This document shows, piece by piece, positions 23,301-34,394 of a stretch of 64,000 nt of DNA; the stretch's first letter is position 1, and each line of letters starts with the position of its first letter. Origin of the DNA: Selaginella moellendorffii (Eukaryota > Streptophyta > Lycopodiopsida > Selaginellales > Selaginellaceae). The stretch lies in assembly GCF_000143415.4 (NCBI RefSeq), contig NW_003314276.1:1137434-1201433 (forward strand), written 5' to 3'. The notes under the pieces are model-generated. The model was not told the origin of the DNA. It was given only the letters and a program-made list of their open reading frames with translations, and did no database searches. The position numbers were made by a program, and so were the translations under genes.

Positions 23301-24521
23301 TTTCCAATCGATTAAGGGTCTTGGGATATTTGGGGTTAAGTGTCCTTGGGTTTGAATAGTACTGGGCTAGGTGACCTCCTAGGAAGTCCAAACCCAGGAG
23401 TTTATAGTTCTCATGAACCTGCCAACTTGACTTCAAGGCATCACGCCTTGGTGCATTCGGTGTCTTTACACTATCGGCTTCACGAGTTTACCTTTATAAC
23501 ACTTCTTACTTGTGTCTAAGTTCTTGCCAAGATTAATATAGTTATTTCTCATACCAACTATTTGTTAACATTGCATCATAGAGTTTACACACAACTTTGT
23601 GTCAAAGTTGTTTTCTTCTGGAAACACCTTTCCCATGACTTTAATATGGAACATTCTGCCATCAATAAGATACCCACTATTTTCATACTTAGAATTTATG
23701 ATTCTCCCCATCTTTCATGGGGCACAATACATCTCAATCCAAATGCTTTTACCAATCCCTAAAGACCATTCCTTGACTCTACTTGAGTCATCCAACATTT
23801 TTGAATTTTGCTAATCCAATGACCCATAAGGTCCTATTTTTGAGATGTCAGCTCGCTGGAATACAACTTTGTGTATTTATATCCTACTCACAAGGACCAT
23901 CTTTGCAAATGTTGCTATAACACTTGATTATTCCTCGTTTTCTATGGGTTACTTTTGCTCCTTATGACTATCCATCTATATGATGAGAATACCAACTCAT
24001 CCTTTGAGCACGCCCCCAACTCCTTGGCTTTGTTCCAACATTTATAAAAGGTAACCCTAGCTACCATTTCAAGGACTTGTGGCTTCATCTGTATTTCACC
24101 TCTCACAGTCATTAGTTCCAGTCTCCAATTTATGAGCACCAACCTCAACCATATGAGAATAATCTTGTGACTCCTTTATTATTTTGGAGTCCCTATCTTT
24201 TCTGTGATCCCAACTATAATTGTTTACCACAACTATATTAGCTAGTTTGCTAAGTCAAACGTTTATCTGGATCATATCCTCAACTCTCTGAGGAAAACTT
24301 TATACTGTTCCCAAGATTCCAAAGTCATTCCATTATTAACCATTTTCTATCCACCACCTCATTTACAAGTTCATACATGAATTGTAGTGGAGAGCCATGT
24401 CTTCTCAACTTGCTACTCCCCAAGGATAGACCCACTCCTAGAACTTTTCGATACCAACACTAGTGATGATATACTTGAGCACCAATAAAAGTCAGACTAA
24501 GGAACAACTCTAATACCAAAT
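20302..24521 (-). mobile_element. Internal region of the LTR element
   Basis: These 4.2 kb between the LTRs hold no long frame on either strand. Short minus-strand stretches such as ARVTFYKCWNKAKELGACSKDE (about 23950-24150) near the 5' end could be gag remnants, but this is a guess. A solo LTR of the TRIM-like family (23213-23406) is inserted. No pol motif was recognised. Confidence 0.5.
23213..23406 (+). mobile_element. Solo LTR of the TRIM-like family with GTTCT target duplication
   Basis: These 194 bp start TGTAAGCAACC and end AGGAGTTTATA. They are homologous to the terminal repeats of the element at 10657-11491. Perfect 5-bp direct repeats GTTCT flank it (23208-23212 and 23407-23411), which proves its borders and that it inserted into the larger LTR element. 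Confidence 0.85.
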
Positions 24522-26362
24522 TGTAAGCGATTAATTTTTCCATTCTACTTTAATCACTTAACCACACCTCCAACCACTTGAAGGAGTCTTAATCACAACC
24601 TCCATAAGTCCAATTCAAGATTTGGGGCTTGCTAGCCTCGAGAGTGGCATCCATGCTAGTCAACCTTTGCACTTGGTCCAAGTGCTTTATATGTCCGATC
24701 TCATAACTGACACCCAAAAGTACCACCGACATATTGGCCTATTACTCTAAGGCCATGTTTATTTACCTTTGCCACACTGGTGGTCCAATACCACTTGCCT
24801 TATAGTTCTGTTTTTCACAGATTGGGCCATCCATCCATGAGTGGTCATTCTAGATCCACTCCTTAGCATCTTTAGAATGCCCACAGACATGGGGAACAAC
24901 CTTCCCCAATATCCCTTTTCTAATCCTTACCAAGTCCCTTTCTATCCATGGCTATATTCGCCAACACTACCACTAGATTAAAGCTCATAGGCCTGACTAC
25001 TAAGTCCCACTGTCCTTTGAGACTTCCACACCATGTGACCATAGCCTTGCTCAATACATTAGAGGATTGCCCTTCTTCCTTTCCATAGTCTGGGACTTTA
25101 GGACAACATTTCGAAACACCGTGGCCCTACACGAGCCTCAGGTGTACTCTCCCCACCTTCCACATTTGGGTGTTCTAGCCATGGGCTTAGAGCGAGGTTC
25201 TGTTGAGCCATGCCAGGTATCTAAGTAGGTAGTGCCACCCATGTTTGGATTGGGAGCATCAGCCATTCGATCTCCCAAGGGAACTAGAGCTGGCTCTTGA
25301 ACAATTCAGCAAGCTACCCCACATGTCAGTCTGTATTTACTCTAGCCTTGGACTTCCTAGTGGTTATCCCATCACCCAACACTTGGGTGCAACCTTCCTG
25401 GGCTAAACTACCCTTTCCTGGCTAAACTGACTCCACTAGAGTCCTCCCATCTACTATATTTTTGGAGCTCACCAAACCCCCTAGGGTCTGGGAGACAAAC
25501 ACTTTGGGCTTTCACCCTCGAACTCGAACTCGAACTCGGACTCAGACTTGGACTTGGACTCGAACGCAGGCTCGAGCTCGGTCTCGGCCTCGACTTTGAT
25601 TTTGGTCTTGGTCTCAGTCCTAGTCCCGATCTCGGTCTCAATCTTGGTCTCATTCTCGACCTCAAACTCCATCTCGAATTCCATCTCGGGTCCATCTTAG
25701 ACTCCATCTCGGGTCCATCTCGGACTCCATCTCGATCCATCTCGGACTCTATCTATGTCCATCTCGAACTCCATCTCGGGTCCATCTTGGACTCCATCTT
25801 AGACTGCATCTCGAGTCCATCTCAGTCCATCTCGGATTCCATCTCGGCTCCATCTCAGACTCCATCTTGGACTCTATCCTGGGTCCATCTCGGACTGCAT
25901 CTTGGGTCCATCTTGGTTCATCTCGGATTCCATCTTGGGTCCATCTCGGACTCCATCTTGGACTCCATCTCGGTCCATCTCGGACTCCATCTTGGACTGC
26001 ATCTTGGGTCCATTTCGGTCCATCTCGGTCCATCTCAAGTCCATCTCAGGTCCATCTTGGAGTCCATCTCAGGTCCATCTCGGACTTTATTTCGGACTCC
26101 ATCTTGGTCCATCTTAGATTCCATCTCGGGTCCATCTCGGACTCCATCTCAGGTCCTCTTGTGTCCCTTTTCTAGAGACTCTCTTATTGCTTGTTTAATG
26201 CTTGTTTCTTGAGCACTCCATCGGGAGTTCCATTCTTGCTCTCGACTCTTCAAGTTGGAGCTTTTAGTCCAAATGTGTTATGCTCGTTTGGCTTTCGCTT
26301 TAGCCACTACCACGTGGCACCCTTTTGGCTCCACTTTCCGGCTTAGGGATTTGTGTTTCACA
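24522..26362 (-). repeat. 5' LTR (1.84 kb) of the element
   Basis: This is the best-preserved copy of the LTR, starting TGTAAGCGATTAA and ending GTGTTTCACA. It is next to the primer-binding site. The minisatellite spans about 25515-26155. Confidence 0.82.
25515..26155. repeat. 23-bp minisatellite in the 5' LTR
   Basis: This is the longest and most irregular block of the 12+11 bp unit. Many 11/12-bp subunits have been lost or joined (for example CTCGGTCCATCTCGGTCCAT), so the period alternates between 23 and shorter steps. Confidence 0.88.
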
Positions 26363-26839
26363 ACACACTAATGTATTTTGGCAAGAACTTATTTGTGCCT
26401 TGATTCAGATAAGACAAATTGAAAACCCTAGCATAAAGAATGAGTGAAGATGATATATATAGTATACCTATTAGGTATGGCATGATTGATTAAAAAGAAT
26501 ACTTTACCAAGAAACATCTAGTTTGCATTTGAATCGTCACATTATATGGGCTCAGGTGGGAATTTGGAGCTCAAGAGCAACCCACATATTACAATTATAG
26601 CTATCCTCTTTCTTAACACCAAAAGAAAGACTTCCCTTCAACTTCATTGATTGATGAAGTAAAATGTAACAATCATAAGCAAATTATAGAGTAACAATGG
26701 AGTAGTAGAAGTGAATGATTTAGTTCAAATTCAATCCTTATAGATGATGTTAGACAGCTGCCAAATTATAGGTAATCATATTGTGGTAATTTTCAATTTA
26801 ATTTCTTGCTGTGAATGCATGGAATATGGAAAGGGAATA

Positions 26840-27655
26840 TAAAAAATGTGTATATCAATTAACCCAAAAACCCTAGTTTATATACAAGAGCAAGTGGTAC
26901 AAATTGAAATTAATTTAACAGCTACTAAAATCCTATTATGCTAATATTAGTATACAGCATTGTAGTGGTAGACTTGGACCTCACATCATCCCCTTCTTTT
27001 AGAATAATAAAAGGCCATCAAGGTTCTCTTGTAGATAGGCTAGGATCTAGAGGAATATTAAAAGGAGGCATTAGTGGATCTGTAGGTGGTATTAATTCTT
27101 CTTTATCCTTTTATATGAAGTTTTTCAACCACTACACATGCACAATTTCTAGAGGATCAACTTACTAATGTCATGCTAAACCTCATAAATTTGCAGTCCA
27201 ATTTGCTGCAACACTCAATACGGTCTTTTCCATTGAGTAAGGAGCCTTTTAGATAAACCAAGATGGGGAAAATAAATTAACACCAAGTCATCCACTTTGT
27301 ACTTTGCAGGTGGATGATAATGGGAGTTATAGCACCGTTGTTATCCCACTTGTATGTGGTCTAGGTGTTCGGCAGACTCTACTTGGACAAGTGGAAGAAT
27401 GTTTGTTAAATACTGATCCCATAACCTAACATTAATAGCTCATGGCAATCACAAAGGTAAACCCAACTCTATTAGTAATATTGGATTATGACCATATATG
27501 AATTTATATGGTGAAGCACCAACAAACTCTACATTTGTAATATATGCATACTGAAAAGACGGCAAATAACCATCCCAATCCGAATGCTGAAAATTCATAT
27601 ATTTCATGATCATGTTTGAACGAGTTGTTCCACCAAATTGTTTAACTATGGATGA
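26840..27655 (-). mobile_element. Second fragment of the gypsy element
   Basis: This aligns with 6350-7180 by eye along its length, in the same orientation. Shared blocks include TGGACCTCACATCATCCC, GGAGCCTTTTAGATAAACCA and AATTTATATGGTGAAGCA. It is a fragment from the 3' part of the same family, after integrase. It carries no intact frame. Confidence 0.75.
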
Positions 27656-28273
27656 TAGAACAGCTAACCAACCTTACATAGCTTTGAAGAGGAAGCCTCG
27701 AGTGTCCACAAAGATCCTCTATGCAACATGAGGTAACTTTTACAGTTTCCTTGAAATGGTTTGAGAAGTGTCTTCCAGATCAAGTATAACCATTAAAAAG
27801 AAAGTGAGTATAAATTCAAGGCAAAGTGTTGCCATTATAAGTTCTCACTTAAAGCTCCAATACTTGCAGCATAAGTTTTGCTTATGATTGCCTAGGATGC
27901 ATACCATACTGGTTTTTAATGCCTTTTTCTTTCATTTTAAGCTTGATAGTCTTTCTCTAGAAAACACTCATAGCAATAGTTTGAAACAGGCATTTTAATC
28001 ATGTTCATGACTTCTTTGAAATGTAGGAACACTCTGACTTGGTCAATGATAAAAACACTGCAGTTTTAAATTTGAAGGTATGTTTTTCTTATATAAAAAC
28101 CAATTCGACTTTAGTGTGAACTTTGATTTGCACTGCAAAGCTGCCAATGAGAGGCCATTCTTTACTGTGCAGCAAGCCACGGATGAGCATGGGAGGTTCT
28201 TTCTCAACATTCCATCAAAAAGACAACTTCTCCACTCACAACAAAGTGTTGACCATTGAGCGAAAAAAGCATC
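27656..28273. other. Stretch without a supported gene
   Basis: AT-rich DNA leads into the dead polygalacturonase. A plus-strand frame near 28130-28250 contains ATDEHGRFFLNIPS, which could be an exon remnant, but it is not linked to any model. Confidence 0.35.
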
Positions 28274-28915
28274 ATGAAGAATGCATTACCGTTGCTGTTC
28301 CTGCTGGGTGATTGCTCGCTGGCTATCCAGGGATGCAACAGTGTGGAGAGCAAGCTGGCCCAGGGCTATTGAGAGCGCATCCACGTGTTTTCTCCATTGC
28401 CGATTTTGGGGGAGTGAGCAATGGGATCATACTTAACACCAAGGCGTTCCATAAGGCAATTGATCACATTGGCAGCTTTGGCAAGCTGGGAGGCACGATG
28501 ATTGGCTCACCAGATGCTTCAATCTCACAAGCCATATGACTCTCTTCTTGGAATAGGATGCCACAATCCTCACTCTAAGGTAAGAGAAGAGTTCTAGCAC
28601 AAACAATAAAAACTGATTTTTTTCTGGATTTCTTCATTAGGATCCTTAAGATTGGCTTGTGCTTGATCCCTTGCCATCATATGGGTGAGGAAGAGAGCCT
28701 CCAAGGAAGAGATACATGAGCTTGCTTCATGGGCTAAGGATCACCGATGTCGCAATCACAAGTATTTATAAACACTTAGTGATCAATTGAAAAATATTTG
28801 ATTTTTCCAAGAAACAATGGCACCATTGATGGCCAAGGCCTCATCTGGTGGAACTGATTCCACTCCAAAACCCTCTAGCACACTTGGGAGCCATTTGTCT
28901 AGCTCTAAGTAATAT
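28274..28915 (+). pseudogene. Polygalacturonase (GH28) pseudogene
   Basis: This is the 5' part of a plant pectin-degrading glycoside hydrolase 28 gene, broken in several places. A signal-peptide-like start (MKNALPLLFLLGDCSLA) at 28274 is followed, after a frame change, by VFSIADFGGVSNGIILNTKAF. Next comes LTRCFNLTSHMTLFLE, a stop, and DATIL. After a plausible intron, the frame reads DWLVLDPLPSYG, a stop, then LLHGLRITDVAIT; after another gap NGTIDGQGLIWWN, a stop, and FHSKTL. These are the N-terminal GH28 blocks in correct order. The catalytic NTD, DD and GHG/RIK blocks are absent, so the gene is both truncated and interrupted by several stop codons. Confidence 0.85.
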
Positions 28916-29921
28916 TAAAGTTCTTAAATCTTAGTGTTATATATTTATTCATATTCCAAGTAAACACATTATTTAATATATATGATATAAAAAATATATT
29001 CATATCGTTAGCTTATACTTTGCATCTAATATCTATGAAAAGTATTTATTCTAAGAAATTCATATTTTACTTTTTTCTGAGTCAAGTATTAATTTTCTTA
29101 AAATCTTAGTATTCTAATCTATATTCTATATATATAAAGCGATAAAAGGGGGGAGGCCTGGTAGCCATTGGATCCCAAGCCTGGGACAGGCTTGGTATCC
29201 ATGGTTATGGGAAAAATCACATTGATGTTTGGATGGCCAATCAATAACGGGCATGCTAGCTGGAAGAGAAGAAGTTCATTGTGGGTGAAAGCCATGGATT
29301 AGAGAAGACACACATTAGTCCAGGAATTTGAGACAATCACATTGCACTCAAGACAAGAGAAATTTGCTTTCTCTCAACTTTGTTCAATGGTAATAAATTC
29401 AAGTCTATCAAAAAGGCTATCAAAGGGATATCTCTCTCTAGGTTGTGGCATTACAGGCCTAATGGTTATTAAAGCTGAATTATGTAGTAGTGACCACCGA
29501 GTATCTTCTCCAATTTTTGGATTGTCAAGATAAAACAATGGATTGTTAGCTCTTCTGGGTTTTTATGTGATGTCAGTGTTGTGATGTGAGGTCAGAAAGG
29601 TCAGGAAGTTTCTTAGATGGCTTAGAGTGAAGAAGAGTGACTCTTAGGTAGTTAGAGATCAACAAATAAATTTTGAGATGTGAACAAGTTTTGTCACAAA
29701 GATATATTGGTGAGTTTGAGAGGCTTTGCCAACTACCCAACATTAGCTAGGCATTTGCTATTACATATAAAATTACCTTGAGTATGGCTGTGATTGCATT
29801 AGCCAGTTCCATGTACAAGCACCTAAATGTGCTTGGAATATTCCCATGAGATAATCCATAACTCTGAAAGAATTAACAAAATTATGTTATACCAGAAAAA
29901 GGTGAAATAAATTTAGTAATG
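28916..29921. other. Repeat-derived stretch, including a Helitron-end-like repeat
   Basis: AT-rich DNA surrounds a short conserved repeat (about 29118-29215). The right end holds the 3' flank of the 571-aa gene. No gene is supported. Confidence 0.4.
29118..29215 (+). repeat. Helitron-end-like repeat, copy 1
   Basis: A TCTATATATATAAAGCG-like start (plant Helitron 5' ends typically read TC plus an AT-rich run and then AAAGCG/AAAACGAAG) is followed by ATCCCAAGCCTGGGACAG and CCATGGTT. The last two blocks recur, inverted, at 49195-49345. A related sequence is at 59527-59680. Confidence 0.4.
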
Positions 29922-31980
29922 TTATCGCACCTTCAGGCCTTGTACAAGCCCAGTAGAGCGATCACAGGCAAATCCCAACAGATCAAGAGCCAGCGCCGCA
30001 AGCTTATCGGAGATCTTGGCGTGATTGAGCGCATTGTAGGACTGGACGAAGCTGCCGAGCGTCACAGTGGACGATGCGTCCTCTTCGTAACCGTTGTTGA
30101 TGAGCCTTCTCATCAGGCGGAGCGTCCTCGTCTTTCTCTCTTCATCCGCCAGATCGGACTTGCTCTGGCTCTCCTCCTCGATCGCGAGAGACGGCGGTGC
30201 CGTGATGAGCGCCGAGGCAGCCGAGTCCAGCGCGCTCAAGTACTGGACCACGCCCTCCCGGAGAAAAGTTTTGGAGGATTCACAGCAGCCTTCTTCTTTC
30301 ACGCAGGCAGCGCACAGTTCCCTGTCTTCCCTGCAAGATATCATCCTCGCACTCGATCCCAAGCTTCTTAAGAAACTGGAGCTTACTTGGTCAGGAAATA
30401 GATCCACTCGCAGAGTGACAGACACTTGTTGCACAGGCGTATTGAATCGTCCTTGAATTCCTGGTAAGGCCCGGAAACCCAGTCAGGCACGTCCTTTAGC
30501 ACCGGGAGGAACACGCTGACAAATCCATGCAACGTCGACTGGAGACGAAAGAAAGCTTGGTCAGAGTTGACAAGCACGAACAAACCGAGTTACCTTGTTC
30601 TTGGGATGTGGAGAAGACACTGGAGTATCAACTGGCTTGGCTGAAGAGGCTAGAGAGCTTAGATCCTCCATAAGTGGCTGTTTTATGCGTCTTGGTCGAG
30701 GAAGAGCTTCGAGACCTTGATCCCGGGAGCTTTGATCAGCTGAAGAAATGCGAAGAACAGGAGGAGCTAGTGGTGGAGGAGGCGGAGAACTTGGAAGAAG
30801 GTTTACATCCTTATCTGAACAACGCCGACGAGCTCGAGAACTTTGGTCGACCGCAGGAGGTGGAGGAGGAGCCCGAAAACTTCGCGTCCGACGAACTGGG
30901 GAATCCACTGGAGTAGCTTCCGCAGGAGCTGGCGAACTTTGTGGATCGCGAGAAGTTTGATCAGTTCGAGGACTTTGATTCGCGAGAAGACCCCGAGGAC
31001 TTCGATTACGAGGAGCTGCCGCACTCTGGTCCCCTACTATAACTTTGGGAGGAGCTGGAGACCTTTGATCCCCTGGGATAGCTTCTATACCGTCTAGCGA
31101 ACTTTGACCTGGAGGAGCTTGACGACGGACCGGCGGAGCTGTTGGAATTTGATCCGCTAGAGAACCTTCCGGAGCAGCCGGAGAACTTTGATCAGCTGGA
31201 GGAGCTCGAAAACCATGATCAACAGCAACTGGAGGAGGTCGGGAACTTCCACTACGATCTGATGGCGCTGGAGAACTTTTCTTCGCAACCACCGGAGGAG
31301 CTGGAAGTATTATAACGTCTGGAGGAGCTCGGGAACTTCCACTACGATCTGATGGCGCTGGAGAACTTTTCTTTGCAACCACCGGAGGAGCTGGAAGGAT
31401 TATAACGTCTGGACAAGTTCTTGGGGACGATAACGGACTGTCCGGATCGAGGTCCACTATTTCCCTGTAAAGCTTTTGGAAGGAAGAAAGCTGTTAGTAC
31501 ACAGATGAGGAAGAACAGAAGCGAAAACGAGAATGCCACTTACTTTCCCCGGAGAAAGAAAAATCACATCGTCTGGGATTCTCGAGGAACTGGGTAAATC
31601 CTCTTGCCTTTCCTCCTCTCCACGGGCCAGTTCTTCGATCTATAACTCCGGTTAATCAAACGAGAAGAAGGAAATGCAAAAGATAAAACTCACTGGTGCC
31701 GCTGGCTCTTGATCCAGAATCGCTGCTTTCTCCTGAAACGGGAAGACGACATCAATCTCTAGAAAGCAACGAGATCTCACCTCAGGAGCAGCCTCAATCC
31801 GCGGTTTCTTCTGGCGATTGTAGCGATTTCCACGAGAAATCCACGAATCACGACACAATGTACACATCAAACGACGCGGAGGCTTACCTCTGGCAGCGAG
31901 AACCGCTCGCGAATCGCCGCCAGCTCCGTGTGAAGCGTTCGAATGCGCGATTCCCAGCTCTCCTCTTTGCGCTTCGCCAT
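29922..31980 (-). CDS. Unrecognised 571-aa protein with long Pro/Ser-rich region
   Basis: Seven minus-strand exons (31888-31980, 31781-31810, 31694-31732, 31544-31639, 30594-31490, 30387-30538, 29922-30330) are joined by GT-AG introns with phases that close to 571 aa. The N-terminus MAKRKEESWESRIRTLHTELAAIRERF looks like a short coiled coil. A disordered region (about residues 85-375) is rich in APP, SSP and DQSS units and contains an almost exact 90-bp tandem duplication (30 residues each, around DVIILPAPPVVAKKSSP). The C-terminal 190 residues are helical and Cys-containing (LKDVPDWVSGPYQEFKDDSIRLC; ELCAACVKEEGCC; KLAALALDLLGFAC) and look like a folded domain. No family is recognised. Disorder followed by a helical domain would fit a scaffold or chromatin-associated protein, but that is only a guess. 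Confidence 0.75.
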
Positions 31981-32111
31981 GTTAGTCGAAGAACCCTAAC
32001 TGGAGATTAAAAATCTAACGTGTTTTAAAAAGGGCAAACCCTCCGTACAATCCCTGTCAAACGGGAAATCACGTTTTCCGTACGTCTCTCTTCTTCGTTC
32101 GCCTTTCTTGA
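31981..32111. other. Short spacer between two minus-strand genes
   Basis: These 131 bp between the FAMA-like stop codon and the start of the 571-aa gene must hold the 3' UTR of the first and the promoter or leader of the second. They are extremely compact. Confidence 0.5.
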
Positions 32112-33983
32112 CTATAGGCTGGAAGCGAGCGTTTCGTGGATGAATTCCGCGATCTCGTTCGCCAGTTCGCAGTTCTGGCCAATCTGCAAGAGAAATTCCT
32201 CTCGTCAGTCACTCGTGATCGACGTGAAAGAGAATGATTCTCTCTAAAAGATCGATCTTTTAGATCGATCAATCACGAAAGAACTGGAACGAGGAGGAAG
32301 GGAACTTAGTACCTTGACTTCGAAGGCGTAGAGCACCGTGTGATCGATCGTTGTCACGTTGGTGTGGAGGATGCTAAACAGCAGCTTGTTCTCCAGCGCG
32401 GTCATCGTCTTGAGCAGCTGCCCGGGTTTCTTCTGCGAGAGGATCTTGATGTTTGCGTTGCTGCCCGTGATCTTCACCTCCACCTGGGCGATCTCCGACT
32501 TGGCCTCCCCGTACAGCTCGCGCAGCGGCTCGTACAGCCCCGTGTCGAAGTACTTGACGTCGAGTGGCAGCGGTGGCGGCGGCGGCGGCGCTGGCGGCGA
32601 CGCTCGGATCATCCCGCCACCACCGCCAGGAAAGCCGGCGGCCACCGCTTGGATGATCGTGGTTGGCGATCCCAGCATTCTCGGCGGTGCCTCCACGAAG
32701 CTCATCTTGCGCTTCTTCTGCTCCTCGAGGCATTGTAGCAGCTGCTGGAGCTCCTTGACGAACTCGATCGCGCCGCCGATGATCGAGGCCTGGTCTCCCT
32801 GCAAGAACAATGAGTGTTTCGTAGTCAGTGACAATCGCTACTGCTCTCTCTCACACACACGAATATGAAAATCTGATTGAGAGGTGGGCAGCCAGTCCCT
32901 TTCTATCTCACAAAAACTCGTGATGAGCTCATCTGGAGCTCACGACGATCTAGCCATGAAAATATAGCGAAGAGAAAAGCATGGAAAAAGCGAAAAAATC
33001 AGTTTTTGAGCAATCTGATGGAAGAAGAAAAAAACGAATAGCGAAGAGAAAAAAAAATGGAAAAAGAGAGTAGCAATCTAGCTATCTATTGATGAACCAG
33101 AAAAAGAACGTACCCGCTGGACGTAAGATCCTGGCATGAGAGCGCGAAGAACTCGTAGATGCTCGTTCATCTGGCGTCGGCGATTGCGCTCCACTGCGAT
33201 GTGCGTCATTCGCTGGCTCTCCACTTCCTCGCTGCTCTTGCAAGGCCTGGATCTCTTCCGCTTGGGCTTGTTGCTGGTTCTTGTCGTGGTCGCCTCGAGG
33301 ACGGAGCTAGATCTGGAAGCTCCCCCCCACGAAGAATTGGCCTGAAACGATGCTGTTGTTGTGTTCTTCTTGCCATTGATGTCGCCCAAGGAGTGGAAAG
33401 AAGCGTGGTGCTGCTCCCCACCATCTTCGTCGTAGTCAGTCCAGAGCTTGGTTATTCCCGGAGCTTCAATCTCGACGCTCGAGGGAGAGGCTTGCTGCAG
33501 CGTCAATCCCTGCTGCTCGAGCTCCTCGGCTTTGTCCGAGCGCTCCGCAAACATGGATCGACTTAGAAACTGGAAGGAGCCGAAGCCGCCGCCACCGCCG
33601 TTGCCTGGATGCTCGTCTTCCGGAGTCCTGGAAGAAGCTCCTGCTGCTGGAATTCCTCCTCCCCCGCCATCTCCTGCTCCTCCTCCTCCTGCTGCTGCTG
33701 CCGCTGCAGTAGTTCCTTGCTCGGGAAAGGCTGAAATCTCTGGAAAAATCGCCTTTTCATGCAGTGACGAGGAACTGGAGCTGTTGTTGGCGGCGTTGTT
33801 TGAGAATTGCGACGAAGCGAACATGTCGAACAAGGTGCTGCTTATCGGAGTTTCATCACCGCCGGCGCCGCCACTCACACTCTCGTGCTCGAGAATATCA
33901 ATCCGGGAGATCTCGTCTGGCGAGGACAGCCTCGGTGGTCGCTGCATTATCTCCGGAGCTGCACTGGATTGTACTCCTGGCAT
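32112..33983 (-). CDS. FAMA: bHLH transcription factor, FAMA/SMF type (stomatal lineage)
   Basis: This is a nuclear bHLH of subfamily Ia (SPEECHLESS, MUTE, FAMA), closest to FAMA. In flowering plants FAMA stops guard-mother-cell division and starts guard-cell fate, usually with ICE/SCRM partners. Exons 33114-33983, 32313-32798 and 32112-32183 give 475 aa. Residues about 1-240 are disordered with Ser, Gly and Ala runs. The bHLH follows: [25 protein letters not shown] (basic region with the E-box contact HxxxER...RR), the loop LMPGSYVQR, and after an intron [25 protein letters not shown]. The intron splits the domain at the conserved plant position. The C-terminal part ([30 protein letters not shown] and [18 protein letters not shown]) is the ACT-like SMF domain. 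The start is the first ATG in frame; the frame stays open 125 codons further upstream but without an ATG. Confidence 0.93.
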
Positions 33984-34394
33984 CTGCTGCTGCGACGAGA
34001 CCACACGTGAACTTCTTTCGGTCGGAATCACTGTGGTTGCGTTAACTCGACTCGAGCGTGGAGGAGGAGAACAGTCGCGCGAGGAAGTGGAAGAACAAAA
34101 GCTCGCTCGTGGATCCAAGCAGACCCGGCCTAGTAGAAAACTTTGTTCGTCTTGGTTGTTTTGTTTACCAGCAGCCAGGCTCCGTGAATCGTACGCAGCA
34201 TCACGAGCACAGCCGAGACGACGGGGTCTCTTTTCTCTCTCGTCGCGTGGAATCCGAATAGAAAAATGTTGAATTCCTCGTCGTTGCCGAGTGAAAGGAC
34301 CTCTTGTTTTCGAGCAATTGAGTTTTTCACTGTGAGCCGAGGAGGTGCTGTCATCCAACCGAATACCGAGCCAAATATATCTGCGACGTAGGCC
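33984..34394. promoter_or_regulatory. Upstream region / leader of the FAMA-like gene
   Basis: These 411 bp lie between the FAMA-like start codon and the stop of the next minus-strand gene. The part nearest the gene is open in frame but lacks ATG, and is probably leader. No specific site is claimed. Confidence 0.4.

Larger units (their letters stand above)
18602..26362 (-). mobile_element. LTR retrotransposon with large minisatellite-bearing LTRs
   Basis: Two direct repeats, 18602-20301 and 24522-26362, start TGTAAGCGATTAATTTTTCC (left copy begins CG) and end GTGTTTCACA. They flank a 4.2 kb inside. Next to the right LTR the plus strand reads CTCTAATACCAAA, the complement of the tRNA-iMet type primer site, so the element runs right to left: 5' LTR on the right, 3' LTR on the left. 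Beside the left LTR the minus strand reads AGGTGGTGGG, a plausible polypurine tract. Outer 5-bp flanks ACATA and ACACA may be a mutated target duplication. The inside has only short frames. No RT or integrase motif was recognised, so it may be non-autonomous or too decayed to read. Confidence 0.8.

Noticed and set aside
9061-26155. CRISPR-like array
   Set aside because: Repeats follow each other without spacers, the host is a plant, and the arrays are internal to LTRs.
32340-32868. Plus-strand frames opposite the FAMA-like exon 2
   Set aside because: They are antisense shadows of the conserved bHLH and ACT-like coding sequence.
33984-34358. Start of the FAMA-like protein at 34358
   Set aside because: The codon there is TTG, not ATG; kept only as a question in the findings.
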